The translations under genes and the position numbers were made by a program. 64,000 nucleotides of DNA from Onchidella celtica (lineage: Eukaryota > Mollusca > Gastropoda > Systellommatophora > Onchidiidae), in assembly GCA_963931925.1 (NCBI GenBank), contig OZ007570.1, positions 40,295,968-40,359,967 of the forward strand. Reading direction: 5' to 3'. The first letter of the stretch is position 1, and each line of letters begins with the position of its first letter. Below the pieces are notes generated by a model. The model had not been told where the DNA came from. It did not search any database and saw nothing but the letters and a program-made list of their open reading frames with translations. This document shows positions 34,486-48,032 of this stretch, in pieces.

Positions 34486-36310
34486 TTTTGTTTTTCATGA
34501 TTTATATTTGACTGTTACAAAATAGTTTAGCACAGGCCTGGTCTGCATTATTTTAAAAACAATAATACAGTAATAAAATTACATTTACTGTGGTTTCTCG
34601 TTTTTCTATAGTAGCAGTACATGTACTAAGAAATGTCACTAAGCTTACATATGTACCACTTATCATTTGCTCCCGATAGCATTTGTCTTAAAAGTTAAAA
34701 CGACTCGTCACAGAAAAAAATCGGGTGAATACATGTATACTGATAGTGTGCGCACATAATTGGGCAAACAGATAACCAACTAGACAGACAAACAGATAGA
34801 TGCATGGATAACTTTCCAGATACTAGCAGTCCCATATTGTAGGCACCTGTGCAGATCTTACGTCACAGAATATTGAAAACAAACATTTTCCCCAATTCGA
34901 CGATCCCGGTTATAAATTAAGACTACCGCTCTCCCCCATCAATAACCATAATCTCTCACTCGTGTCCGTATGCGTCTCTTCCGCGACGCTGTTTTTACTA
35001 TTGGTCCTTTTTTAGGAGATCGAGATAGATTTCCTCGAAGACCGGATACCATTGCCTGGGTGACTCTCATTCAATGTTCACACCTGAGTAGGCACCCATA
35101 ATGCATGAACCAAGAGAAATTGCCGACTACATGATTGTATTGACAGCTCGGTTGTGTGGTGTGGTTTCTGTTCTTTCAGAGGATTTCAATAATTGCAAGG
35201 CCTCCCGACTTCTGAAGAGGTTGGCTGGGGTTAGCAGGCCAGAGGCAGATTACCTTACATTTACCCCTGCCCTTAACCAGCCTTGGTTTGTGCCCCGACC
35301 GTTAAGTGTCTTCAGTTTATCAGTTATCACTTGCTGAGAAGTTATACAATCCGGAGATTTGCCATAATGGGAACTATCAAAATTATCCTGAGAGAGACAA
35401 GGATACACTGTAGGTCTATAATGATTTCCTCAAAGGCTGAGAAGTTATTTACAGTGTAGTCCAAAGGCCTACCATGACGGGAAGTATTTGAAATTATGAG
35501 ACAAGAGAAATAATTTTCTGCACATTACATGCGGCAGTAGTTTGATGGACCAGGATTTGACTCGACAGTACAAACAAATAAAATAAACACAGGCATTTCT
35601 GCACTTTTAATGAAAAAAGCATTTAATTTTCACTCCACATTTTCTCTCATTCATAGTTTGAAGTGGCAACAACAACCACTAATTCTACTCACTTTCCATT
35701 CACAAAATCAAAATGCAAAATTTCTATCAGAACACATAATTCATATCTTCTCTCTAAATTTTTTATTTATTTTTGGTTTGCAGCAGTAATCGGTTAATGT
35801 TACTTATCACAATATACCACAAGATTTAACACTTTGGTTGGGAAGATAATGATAAAAATATTCATCAAACATCTTGAAACTGACAATCGTGGTGTTTTGT
35901 TTTATATTCTTTTGGCCATTAGTAAAATTTCTCCAATTGGCTATTAAAACTTCTTAAAGTCTGGGTTTTGAATAGCTGGCTGTGTCTTCAGCACTTTTTG
36001 TGTGGGTTTTACCTTTTCCCTATAAGTACAATGTATGTATATTACAAGTGTTTCACTGTGTCTTGGCCACAAATTCTTGCTAAGTTTCTGGGTTCTGGAC
36101 ACTCAGATCTTCACCTCGTCACTTTAAAAGAAGACTACATTGGGTGCCTGACCACTAACAAAACGCAGGATATTTTTTCAAAACAGCAAGCACTGTTTGA
36201 GAAAAGATCTTTTTCCTTCATATCACATAATCAACAATATGATTAATTCACAGTATCATAATAATTAATTACTGGACAATTGTTTTGCCAAATACATGGG
36301 GTCACAGGAT
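34486..36310. other. Unassigned non-coding stretch
   Basis: Two short frames (35101-35337 and 35968-36246, + strand) have no resemblance I recognise and no convincing splice context. No repeats noted. Confidence 0.35.
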
Positions 36311-36314
36311 AAAT

Positions 36315-37563
36315 TAACTCTTTCCCTACGGGCCAGCATTCCACGTCTGGCCGGAGCACTTTCTGGGGTTACACACCATACTGTATTCCACATTTGCAAA
36401 CAAAGATCGCCTTACTACACCATAGCTGTCCAAACTACACACTTATCACATATGTGGTATTGTTGGACACGACAGGACAAAGGAAGCTTTACCAAGAATT
36501 CTATTTTTAAGGGTCCTGAAATCGAAATTATCCTTAAAAATACCGATATTACCATTTTGTACTTTTCGGTTTGTTTATCCATTTAGGAACACTATTTTAC
36601 TAACCAAATGTCAATTTTGAATGTTTATAACCCTGAAATATGCCTTTTAGTGAGGTGGGGGGTCAAGAAAAAGGCACAAGAATCTTGCCATTGGGCTCCA
36701 AAAGTAGCCCTAAATAACATCTTAGTGTCGCTATCAAAACCCCTACTCCTCCGTACACATCTGTCATAAGCCTTTGGTGGTTTGGAAATCATTGTTGAGG
36801 CTCAGAAAACCAGTAATGATGACTTTAGCCATGTGTAACACGTTTCAATAACATTTTTATCGAAAAAAACTTTCAAATTCGATTTTCTCGAAATTGCACT
36901 TTTGATCAGTGATTTGTGAACTATTTTTTTTATTTATCGACCAATTGGTATAAAATTTGGCTAACAACATGTTTGAACAAATAAAAAAATTCATACCGAA
37001 GGAGATTTGTTTAACTTTTCATATTTTTTTTCGGTTGAATTTTTTTGTGATGGAAAATAAGAAAAAATGGAATTCTGCTACATACCATTTTCAAAAATTT
37101 ATAACAAAAGATCTGTCAGAGATTTCAAAATTCCCTTCTGTATAAAGTTTTTAATTGGATTGAATAAGACATAAGGGAAGTTTCAAATAAATGCAGTAAA
37201 ATTTGGCGAAGCCTATCTATATTGAATTTGGTGCTTTTTGTGGACTCAAAATCCAAGATGGCGGCGCTTCCTTGGCAACAATATGACAAACAATTTTTTT
37301 TACATTTTTGTTCTGCTAATTCAGACATCCTGAATTCGATTATAATAGTCAAAATTGTCTATTTCTCATAATAACAAAAATCGCCTTCAGGACCCGCACC
37401 CCCCCTTAAAGTTCAACGTCACAGGATGTTAAAATGTTCCATTACAGTGGTCAAGGAATACTCTTACAATGTCACAACACAGGCTGCGCTATACTGGCTG
37501 CTGCTAGTGCTAGGGAAGCATGCAATGCAGTGTGCATTGTGCCTTGGGGAAAGAGTAAAGTAA
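36315..37563. mobile_element. Candidate piggyBac-like non-autonomous element
   Basis: Left end TTAACTCTTTCCCTACGG; the right end read reversed is TTTACTCTTTCCCCAAGG. A TTAA target followed by a CTCTTTCCC-type terminus is characteristic of piggyBac-related elements. The right TTAA appears mutated to TAAA on the + strand. The interior is AT-rich and non-coding, with a CCAAGATGGCGGC (YY1-like) motif at 37253-37265. Confidence 0.4.
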
Positions 37564-38901
37564 TTTGGTCAGCATTAAAGAAAGAACAATCAAATTGACA
37601 ATGTAGGTAAGCACTAGACTGTGTTAGCCAGCTTAAACCAAAATTCAGGGGACCAACAATAATTTGTTTTTTGTATTAAAAGTATTTCGGATACAGAGTA
37701 ATCAGTGTAAAATCACAATTTTCAGTCTCATAAAAATAATCAAAATGAGACACCTAGGTAATTTCACTTTATTACCTCCCTTGATGTACTGTATCTAACT
37801 ACGAAAGTCCACCTTTTTCCTGTTTGTCTGGACATTTTGTCCGACCCAGAGTCAAGCAGCAAATGTTTTTTTTTTAATTCAAAAGCACTGGCGCGTTTCG
37901 GAAACAACCACATGTCGGAGAAGGAAAATTAATGTTGAATAAGCATACATGTGTATGGTAGTCTCAGAGAACTGCCAAAACATTGGGCGGTAATCAACAA
38001 GTTGTAAATTAACTACTTGACAAGTACTGTTAGTGAATGTACTGCAGACGACGGATGACCATTTAGCAACAGTCCACGGAAAGGTGTAATGAGGAGAGAG
38101 TGACGGGCGGTAAGCTGCTTGCCGATCACGTGTCTTTGATCTTCTCGCCGCACTGTAGCTTACGCCCTCCTCCCTTTCATCCCCATTCAGTAGTCCTGCA
38201 GTGTCAACATGAAATGGAACAAGGTCGGAATAATCTGTTTCACATCAAAAGCAATGGAATATTTCGAGTTTTTTTGCACCCTCGCTCGAACCAGTAAATG
38301 AAAGAGCATCTTTCAGTTAAAAGGTACTAGTATTACGATTTTCTTAGTGTATAAAGAGGTGCAGAGGCACAAGAAATAAAGAAGGATTATGCCGGGACCA
38401 AGAAACTCTTTCAGTTAAAACGAATTTTCTTATTGTCCACTTTCAGTTTAAGTGGGTTCCACTGCACTAAAAATAACAATCAGAGCTTGTAGTTTTTGGG
38501 GTATGAATATTGAAAGGGTAGCAACTTGATCAGTTTCACAACCTCCTTGGAAAAAACAATAGAGTGCACTCCAAATGTTGAGAACAGGAAAAGCAATGGC
38601 ATTCTACCAAAACCTCCCAGTGAAACCGACTGAATTCTGTCGGTACAACCCACTGATATTCAATACAGGGGTTGGTACTTGGCTGTGATTAAAAACTATG
38701 AGTGTAAATGATATAGGAAATACATTCTGATTGTGGCCTTACTCCTTGTCAGGTCAGCTCTGACAATGTTCTTGCCCACAGTAAAGCTTTTGTAAACATG
38801 TAAACCTTTTGTAAACCTACTGATCAGATTGCCACTCTGACTATGTCTGGGGTTTCGAGATGTACTGGTAATTAGATCTTGAGCTATGTTTTTATTGTCT
38901 G
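37564..38901. other. Non-coding stretch downstream of PDSS2
   Basis: Includes the PDSS2 3' UTR (- strand) of unknown length. A - strand AATAAA sits only about ten bases after the stop codon, so the real cleavage signal is probably further into this interval. Nothing else recognised. Confidence 0.4.
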
Positions 38902-41900
38902 TTATCTGATATGACTAACTGCTGTGACCATATTAATTAAGGCTGCTTTTGCATCTGAATCTGAGAAACAGTCCAAGGATGCTATGGCTTTATCCCTGTA
39001 TTTCGCACAGAGATCTTTACACTTATCCAGGACTCCTTTTGCCAGCACCAAAGATACAATCTGCAGAAATACATGGGAAGAGCAATAGTAATTCATAATG
39101 AATAGCAATAGGAAAACAAGTGGATACCACAGAGAAAACAACCACAGACACCATAAAAATAAGTTTTGTTCACTTTTACATCCCCCAGCCCTCTTCCAAT
39201 TGCTTGGTTCACCAGCCTCGCCTCTGCAAAACCAGAGTTTTGAAAAGGTAGCTGCAATCACAAAATTTTAGAAATCACATTTTCATTTGCAAAAAGGAAA
39301 GTTGTAGACTGTTATTATCGGTCTCACATTTTTGGTGTCTGTGTTTGTTCTTCCTCTGAGGTCTTCAGGTAATAAATGAATGTAATTTGACAAGAATTGC
39401 TACCAGTTCTGACTAGGCCAGCAATTAAGGTTATAAGGGGCCAAGCTTATTTACATGTAAACTAAAGATTTCTTCATAAAGATGATGTTCTCCCAATTGG
39501 AAAAAAAAAATTGACCAAGGAAAGATTGGGTGAGGTAATGAGTGGAGAAATGGCAAAAGAAAGCATCAGGGAAAATATGGCATTTCAAATTGAAAAAAAT
39601 ATTTTTCAAGAAAACATAACAGGTCTACAAACTCATACCTTGTTATAATTGGCTTGTCCCCCATGCCATAGCTTCTCTAAATGCTCAAATTCTTCTGGAG
39701 TAGCCACTTCTTGATACAAGAAGATGGGTGCTGAGGTCAAAGTTAAACTTGATAACTCCTCTTTTTTGATAAAGGGCATCATTTCTTTACAAAGCTGAAG
39801 AGGTGAAAAGAAACACTTTATCATGTTTGGAGATGGATTCAAGTAGCACTGTTGCACATGGTGGTTAGATAACCAGTGTTGTTCATAAAGGGAAGGCTGA
39901 TTCATTGCATTAGACTATCTCCTGCTCATGGAGCATACACTCAAGTCGACCATCCCATGAAACATTTGGTGTCTTACTGTTTTTTAAAAAAAAAGGCAAA
40001 ATGTTATCACCAACTAAAGTAATAACTTCTGACAGTACAAGTAGTCTAGCAAAACTGGAAATGCTATGCTGTGTATCTACTATTATAATTTGGTAGTTGG
40101 GAGGCTATATTTTCACCTTTTGAAAAAATGGCTGAACATACAGACATGAAACTTTTGGAGCTGAAAAGCAATGGAATAAGCTAGGTCTTTATAGAGCCAG
40201 TTTATGGATAAATTGTTCCGAATGATTATTCAACAGAAAATAAAATCTTGTGTAACTGTGGATTTCCTTCACAACTTTTCAAGATCCGGATACTCAACTG
40301 AACATCACAATCTATGAGTAGCTCAAAGTAGGATGAATCGATAGATGTCTTAAAAATCAATTTTTATTAGAAGTCTTTAAAAATAATCCAAATCCTTTAG
40401 ATTTAATACAGAAAATACAGTATAGCAATGAAAAAATGACATTCAATAAGACCACTTCTGGTAAAGAAAATCTTCCACACTTTAAAACAATGCAAAATCT
40501 GATGATCAATCCAAGACTGCTTGCCTACTCTAACAAAGGATCTCTCTTGTCCATACCATGATTTCAATGACACATTTTCTGTTTTGGTTTCATTTCAATC
40601 GTTGCACTGCTTACTTTGACTTACTTTTTTCAAGCAATTTCTACAATTTCTGTTACTTGAAAATATAAGGCAGTCCACCCTTCCTTTCCTCCACTATTAA
40701 CACTGAAACAAACATAAAATGAGGCACTGTCACAAACTTACCTGCTGAGCAATAGTGATGTTCTCTCCAAAAGCAAAAGCCTTGTCCTCATAATACTGGG
40801 AATGACCTGCCAGTGTCATAGCACACTGACAGCTTTTGGCCAATAGACTGCCTGCTGACAAGTAAGTCTGTCTAAGCCAATCAGAGAGACCTGTGCAATT
40901 TTCTGGTATACTTGGTCGACCGCTTGCATCTGTATAGTTGGTGAATTCTGCTGTGATTAAGTCCCCTATTGAAGTAGCCACTTCTTCTACAACCTGGTGG
41001 AGTACAAAATTATAAGTGAAACACATAAAAAAAATTGAGTGGTCTGTCATTAAGCTGAAAATTAAAAAGAGCAAACGTTTTTAGATTTGATTTGCTCACA
41101 CTGTTGCAAAACTTCAAAAGCCGTATCTTCTAATGTATAGGTACATGCCAGTATACATAACTACATATTTTTATATCTGTTTTTCTGTAACATTAAAAGG
41201 AATCATGTGATTTTGTTATCACTTTCATGCCAATAATTTATCAGACCTAAGTCTGGATTTACTGTGAGGGGATATATGTTTTCTTCACTGCTGTATTGTT
41301 TAAGTCTTCAAAATTGCACATCAGAAAACACAATACTTACACTTGGATTACCTAGCTTGGTCAAGCCAACACATGCTGAGGCTAACAAATAGTCCCCACT
41401 CAGTACTGCCATCTTGTTGCCAAATTCCATGTCTAAAGGGGGTCCATCTTCTGGTACCAGCTCATCCAGATTGACAACACCTTTATGTATGAGGCTGGCT
41501 GTATAGATGACTTCAGTGATCTCTGCTAGTGAACGCTGACTATGATAGAAACCAAAGATGAGGGGTGAAAATGAAAATGAGGGGTGAAAATGAAAACTCC
41601 CCACTGAGTTATAATCCAGAAACAACAAAAGAATACTGATGAAATGTTTCTTATGGGAGTCATGAGACCCAGATATTCTACACTTTTGCATGTTATTATA
41701 TTTATTTCATATGGAAATGCCTTGTTAGCAATAGCAGTTAGTGCAACTCACAACTTTAGATTGTTCTTATCTTTGTCACTGATAAATTTCCACTGCCACA
41801 AAATGCTGAAAGGCGTCTCTGATTATTTGCTATTGTATGTCGTTATTCATATTTTATAATTAATGCAAAGGATATCTATAATATAAAATAGATCTCATAA

Positions 41901-44732
41901 AGATTTTTTATTAGCATGAAATGCATGCATCTCATAGTACCCCCCCCCCCCCCTCTTCTGCTCTTCTTTCTTAACAACACTGAAAGGAACAGTTTACTAT
42001 GCTCTATAGCACTGTTATAACACCTCAATAAATAAGGTTTCACACAAAGCAGTTTCTTGCTCAAAATTCTGTAATAATGGAGGAAGTAAATACTTTTTAT
42101 GGCACATACTTTTTTTTCTTTCTTACAAGTACCCAAGTTCACTTCGGCTTTGTAGTAAAACTAAAGGTGTAAAATGCTAAGGACTTTCTTCACTTTGAAC
42201 TTTAGTCATTTTTTTTTTTTTCTAAATTGAAGTTCCACTGCAAGAACTCATTATTACAGTGGCCAAAAGTAGGAATAACGGCTTTCTCTTCTTCCTAAGA
42301 CCAAGCTTGATTAAAGCGACACAGCACATTACCCCCCACAATATTGAAGTAAACTATATATATATACGCTGCTTGTTAACATTAAACAAGCAGCAAGCAG
42401 CATATGATTCAACAAATAGTAATGTTCCACACTCAGCCAGTTACTCACTTTCAAAGTATGATAAACTGTGACCAGAGGTTTTTACTTCAAGAAGTATGAT
42501 TTACCTCGGATAAACTCCACTGACCATTTCCTGTTCTGTACATCCAGCATCTGGGTTTGGCCCTGCTGCCTTTGAAATTAGCATGACGAGAAGTCCCCTC
42601 ATTTGGAGATTATGTTTCACATCAAATATCATACCTCTGTGGATAATAATGATAATTCATCTCCTATTGTAAATTTTTAGCATCAATTTATGACAGTGTA
42701 AAAATAGCTTGCTTAAAATTAAAAGCCATGTAACACAGCAGTACTACAATTAATGTCCAGTTTGAATTCACTGTGGACAAAATTCCTCTCAAAGTCTGCA
42801 TAAAAATTCCTTCACTCACATCACTTCTTTCACTAACAAGTATTTTGGACACATTTTTATAAATGTATGCTTTGTGCTTATCCATTCTGATTCTGAATTG
42901 GGCGTTGTTGCAGATCCCATCATACTGTGTCAATCTGTATCAATGGTTACCTAACTGCAATTTGCTATACTTGAGCTGCTTCAGTGAGTGCTAATAGAAA
43001 CTATAAAATGGCATCAAACTCAGTCACTAATAGCAGCATATATATGTGGTATGCTGCTGACCACCTAGCACTGTTCAGCAATGACAGTAAATACAATATT
43101 TATACGAATTTTAGATATTCACAATAGTACATGGTATTACATAAATTTTCACTTAATCTTTCAAGCAAATAAATTTCCGCAGTGACTATTTGCCAGCACT
43201 GACTAATAAAATTTCCTGTAGGATTTTTTTTTATTCGCCAATATAGACTTTGCGAGTGATCTCCCCGGCTTGAATCATTCTCCCTTGCCCAGTTCACCCC
43301 AATAGCTCTGCACTTCAACCTAAGCCTTCACTTACGTTGGCGTTGGTAACGTCAATGGTGTCATTGAAATTTCATTGCTTAAATGGATAATTTTACCCCT
43401 TCCTATACAAGAATTTTTTCCGTGGGGAGGGAATATAATATAATTTACAAACATTTAAAAAAATGCACCATGCACACACTGCTGGTGCAACTTTATTTTC
43501 ATCCCCTTCCCCGCCTTTCTTTATTGAAGAGGTGGGGATAACTACAATGGGGGTAACGATGTGAAAGGGGCCGGGGGTTGGTAAGCTGACCAATTAATTG
43601 GTCTAAAGACAATGAAATATTCTTGCAAGTGATGGCTACAAGTAATTATTATTATGAATTGATATAAAAAATTGTGAGGGTACAAGCTACTCCTCAAATG
43701 CACATGTAAACTTCCCACATGATTTCTGTCATTCTGAACATAAGATTCTTGAGATTGCAGGGGTTATATATATTTCTTTTTTTCCTTTTTTCTTTCAATT
43801 TGCTTTAAAATCTTGGGTTTGTTCCTTCACGTTTTTTAATGCCTCATCCAGCATGAATTAAGCCCAAGTACTTTTTTTTTTTTCTTGCCATTTAATAACT
43901 CTAGCTAGCAGGTAACTGTTGAACATGGTAAATTTTTTAATTTGGTCTGCGGGTCTCTTACTTAGTCTAAATAAGTATATAATATGGAGATTGATGCAAT
44001 GAAACTATCTACTTTCTGTGTAATTTTGTTTGTCTGACTGTGGTAAAGGGGAATCCTTTTGTTACTGCTGTAACTATGAGAATGTTATAACAGATACCCC
44101 AAAACATGTTCATCCCGGGCAACAGCGGGTATCTCAGCTAATTCTACTAATAAAGTAATAATGAATGTAATGTAATATATAACCAAGCATAACAGAAAAA
44201 AAAAGGTGAAAAGATTTTTTAATGAAAAATAAATACATATAATATAAAAGAAAACAAGCACACAGGCTTTACTGGCCAATACCAATACTGGCCAGTAACT
44301 CTCTCACCTGGCAGTTTTGAGCAATGGATGCTTTGTGCCCACAAGTTTCCTCATGTGAAGAGCAATATTGGACAGCTCATCTGAGAGTAAACATCTCAGA
44401 CTAAGAAATGATGTTGGGTAGCCAACGATTTTCTCTGCATCAGACACAGCTTTACTGAAACTTTTCTGTTCTCCAAGCACATTAACTCTGTAACCTTTCC
44501 TCCGAGAACTTGATGCATTCAGATGAGCTCCTGCTAACAACAACGAATTTGGAGACTTCTGTCCGTCAGTTTTGACTCGTTTCTGTGTGAATTCAGTGCA
44601 TGTAACTGAGTGACATAATCGCAATGTTCTTTGCAGCACTGCACACTGGAGGCAGAGGGCACCTGCAAATCTGTCACCACGTCTTAATATGATTGCCCTG
44701 GCCATACTTATTCGGCAAAGTTGTCTTATCAT
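38902..44732 (-). CDS. PDSS2: Decaprenyl/polyprenyl diphosphate synthase subunit 2, spliced, six coding exons
   Basis: Coding exons in transcript order: 44732-44308, 42636-42505, 41539-41341, 40993-40742, 39794-39639 and 39060-38902. All have AG/GT borders and the phases sum to 440 residues plus TAA. The N-terminus ([18 protein letters not shown]) is Arg-rich, as expected for mitochondrial import. Family landmarks: [73 protein letters not shown] and LLAKSCQ. PDSS2 pairs with PDSS1 to make the polyprenyl tail of ubiquinone. At residues 204-213 the sequence is [10 protein letters not shown], so the catalytic first Asp-rich motif (DDxxD) is absent, as is normal for this non-catalytic subunit and unlike PDSS1. 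The length slightly exceeds the roughly 400 residues of vertebrate forms, mainly at the N-terminus. The start is the ATG directly after a 3' splice site; no upstream in-frame ATG was found in the presumed exon 1. Confidence 0.93.
39795..44307 (-). other. PDSS2 introns
   Basis: Intron intervals include 39061-39638, 39795-40741, 40994-41340, 41540-42504 and 42637-44307. They are AT-rich. A poly(C) run lies at 41941-41953 and a C-rich run near 43555-43580. Apart from these I see no inserted genes or clear mobile elements. Confidence 0.5.
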
Positions 44733-46687
44733 CTGTAAAAATAAATTAATTAATTACAACACTGCACTAACCTGTACATGATCTGCAAATTGAGTCACTC
44801 CACTTCCAGTCCTTGAATCAATCATGAATAATTAGATCTAATAATTTATATCACACAATTTCCCAGCCCCTTATAGTCCACCACTGTAGTGAAAAGAATT
44901 TAAAATGTAAGCATGCTCTAAGCAGCAGATTTAGATCTCAAAATAGCTGGAAATGACTTGAGACTTTAACAAGGTAGGCTCTAGAATCTATCAGGTCACA
45001 GAACCTAGAACTAGATCTTCTGGACCTATTGGAAATGGTTTTATCCTTTGTTTTAAACAGGGCCACGCTTATTCACAGACTTCTGCGAATAAGACCTGGA
45101 TCTTATTCGCAGACGACTGCAAAGATCACAATCTTATTCTTTGATGGGTTTTTGGTTTGTGATTTTTAACTAAGAAGTGCTTCTTTAGATCACAATTCTG
45201 GCTTCTTCTGTTGAATAATTATTAGGCTCTTCACTTGGTAAGACGGCTGGCTGGATTCAGAGTAACGCTTGGTGTTTCTTGCGATAACGATGCACCAGAT
45301 TGTCTTTTTTTTAGAAATACTTGTTTGTTGACATGTCCTCTATAGCATTGAATTTAGAGAGACACTGCATATCAACGCTTTTACTCAGATTCCCCGGTGG
45401 TATGCTAATAAGTAAACTCACCTGCCGAGTCGGTAAGTAAGGGGGGTTCCAATCTCTGCAAGAGCTTAACCTTTTTTTTTCTGCTTTTTCCCCCACTGAT
45501 ATCATAGCTTTGCTCCAGAGTATAAAATTGTGAGAAGGAATTTTTAAAATTATTTTTCAGGAGTTATTAGCAAATTTTGTCAGGTGTGAAATCGCAGAGA
45601 AAGGCCGACAAAGAAAATAAAAATGAACTAAACTTCCATACAAAAAAAAAAAATAAAACACAGCAAAATGGTTGAAGCAGAAGACCCCCAAAATTCAGTA
45701 GATATAGGACAGATCTAAGTTACTGTAGAGAGAGATGAAATTTTGGAGGGAATTCACACTGACTAAAAGAAATCATTTACGTTTAAAATTTGATTTCCAT
45801 TTTTATTTCTAACTGGCAACTGTCCCGTTCAATGAAAAGGAATAAATAAAATGAATGGAATAAATTATAATAAAAGAGGTAATTTGGAGCACTCTAGTCT
45901 AGTCTAGTAAGTAGTATTATCAGTTTCCCCATGAAGTCAATTTTGCAAAATCCTTAGAAAAAAAAAAAGGATTCCCAATAAAGAGCAACTCAATACTACT
46001 TACTAGGTTTCAAATAAAAAAAAAATTATTTGGCAAGGGATTGAACCCATAGTCTCCAGCTGATAACTGCACAGACCTGTAAGTGGCTGGTGACAAAATA
46101 GTCTGAAATTTTTTCTGTACCATAGCAGCGCAGCAAGAATAGGCATGTGAATCTTTGTTTCGCCCAGAAGCTCAATAGCAACCCAGTGCGCATGCGTGCT
46201 CCGCAACATGGCCGTCGTAGACAATAGCATTCTTACATTTTCGCTGCTTTACCTTTCCGACATTCGCCTGTTTATTATTGAGTACCGCATATCGAAACAT
46301 GGCCGTCGTAGTCAATAGCATTCGTACATTTTCGCCAGTACCTATTTACCGCGAAACCCCGCAAAACCCCACAAAACCCCTCCTAATAAATTGGGTCTAA
46401 CGGAAAATTCCAAAACAATAAAAAGGAAAAACAATGAAAATGAAAGAAAGTACAACATTTAAACTTCATATGAAATCTAGATTGACTAGAATCTAGATTT
46501 AGTAGATTCTCTGCTAAAATCTAGATCCAGATTGTAGATCTCGGCTTTCTTGTAGGCTCGGTAGTCAAATTCCTACGCTCGTTGATAAATCTTACATGAC
46601 ATCCCCCCAAAAAAGTAAATAGCGTTATTAAAAGCTTAATTCGTAAATATAATACCGTAATAGAACAAAAGTACAACATATGCTTAC
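44733..46687 (-). other. PDSS2 first intron with repeat fragments
   Basis: Contains an inverted-repeat arm at about 45050-45115 (partner 47295-47350), a possible tRNA-like B box (GGTTCCAATCT near 45449), another on the - strand (GGGTTCAATCCC, 46041-46052), and a direct repeat of CATGGCCGTCGTAG (46208 and 46300). Confidence 0.5.
46018..46190 (-). mobile_element. Candidate tRNA-derived SINE fragment
   Basis: On the - strand TATGGGTTCAATCCCTTGCC (46037-46056) fits a polymerase III B box and is followed by a poly(T/A) end. The segment AAATAGTCTGAAATTTT upstream recurs at about 47174-47190 with a different tRNA-like head. Low certainty without a consensus. Confidence 0.35.
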
Positions 46688-47010
46688 CTGCTTTTTAGTT
46701 GCGAACCTAAAGATGCGGAATGAAATTGAAAATCGGAAATTTCCTCTTTTGTTGCAAACGCAGTTAGCAACAGGAGGTGACCATTGAACAATATTGCCAG
46801 ATGGTCATCGACACAAAATGCCAAATTATTCTTTTAAAACACCAAAACTCAGCCAAACTTTTAGTTTTAAAAAGTTGCTACATGTATATTTTATGGTAAA
46901 TAAACCATAATTATGAAAACAATGTATCCTTACATTTTCACTTTTCGGACAACACTTAAAAAATAGGAACTGAAATTAAAAATTCCGTGGGGTTTCGTGG
47001 TAAATAGGTA
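46338..47010. repeat. 672-bp segment bounded by ~22-bp inverted repeats
   Basis: TACCTATTTACCGCGAAACC at 46338 pairs with GGTTTCGTGGTAAATAGGTA at about 46991-47010. The presumed first PDSS2 exon lies inside. Outside each end a related segment also occurs (TTTCGC[C/T]GC[C/T]TTACC ... GTTTATTATT ... AGTACCGCAT at 46239-46289 and 47018-47073), in the same orientation. Confidence 0.65.
46688..46790 (-). other. PDSS2: Probable untranslated first exon and promoter region of PDSS2
   Basis: The first coding exon begins at a 3' splice site (TTTTTACAG then ATG), so an upstream 5' UTR exon is required. On the - strand, AAAAGCAG followed by GTAAGCA ends an exon at 46688 with a strong donor; the upper limit is a guess. 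The region is richer in CpG than its surroundings. Another upstream exon could exist instead. Confidence 0.45.
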
Positions 47011-47764
47011 ACCCATTTTCGCCGCCTTACCTTCACGACGTTCGCCGGTTTATTATTAGTATATTAGTACCGCATCGGAAAAACGACGTTGTGAAAGATT
47101 GGGTCGGAATTTTTTGCTCAAACCAAAATTGTCGGAAATCTGACTCCGAGGCGACTTTTTTTTTTGTCGTCATAAAATAGTCTGAAATTTTACAGGTCTG
47201 ACCGCACATGCTAGCCATTGCGCTACTGCAGACCCCAATTGGCTGGAGGAACTCTTCCATAGCAGACATCACAAAACCAACAAAATGCCCATGTGCGAAT
47301 CAGATCAGGATCTTATTCACAGATGTCTGCAAATAAGCACGGTTTAAATAGATCTGGACTCTAGGCTAGAGGAAGGACTTCCGAATGCGTTCCATACATG
47401 CTAAAGAGGGTTTGTTTTGAGGGGTTCAAATAAAAAAAGGGGCTAGGTATTTTTGGGGGGGTTTTCTAAAGAAAGACAAAGAAATACTTCATGGCATGCT
47501 TCGCTTTCTCTATCTCTCTCCCCTTTCTATCTTACTTCCATGTCATCTCAATTTCTCTGCGTAAGAATCATCTGAAAGTGAACACATACATAATTATTAT
47601 AAATCATATCATGACAATACTCGGATCCGCACCCACACCCTTTCGCTCCAAAATCACACGTCTTATTAACCATTTCGCCACGCAGGTGTGTTAACAGCTT
47701 GACGTTAGTCATTTACTAATACTGAAATACTCACATACTGCACCCTTGACCTAAATTAGGGAAA

Positions 47765-48032
47765 GTTACCGACCTTGTTAATTTGGAAGGTCTTCCGCCC
47801 GTCCGCGCCAGTCAAGAAAACACAACTACCCCAGCCCCTTTTCGCCTGATTAGTCAATCTGACTACCGCCCACTGATACAAACTGACTAGACCCTCATGC
47901 CCCCAGGTCCATCTGACCATTCCAATGCAGGTTGTTTTTAAAAGCTTGTATCTTAATCATATTATGTTTGTTAACTTTTTGGTAAGTGGCGCGGACGGGG
48001 GGAAGACCTCCCGTTAATTTGCATAGTTTTTA
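47765..48032. mobile_element. Small inverted-repeat (MITE-like) element
   Basis: GGTCTTCCGCCCGTCCGCGC near 47789 is the near complement of GCGCGGACGGGGGGAAGACC near 47990, with TTAATTT-like sequence just outside each end. Imperfect arms of about 30 bp enclose about 170 bp. Confidence 0.6.

Larger units (their letters stand above)
45050..47350. repeat. Inverted repeat pair flanking the PDSS2 5' end
   Basis: GCTTATTCACAGACTTCTG near 45067 pairs with the complement of CAGATGTCTGCAAATAAGC near 47318, and similarity extends into TTTAAAC and AAGA[C/T]CCTG on either side. The arms are about 50-60 bp. Confidence 0.6.

Noticed and set aside
41644-41859. + strand frame between PDSS2 exons
   Set aside because: Intron sequence of PDSS2 with no recognisable domain.
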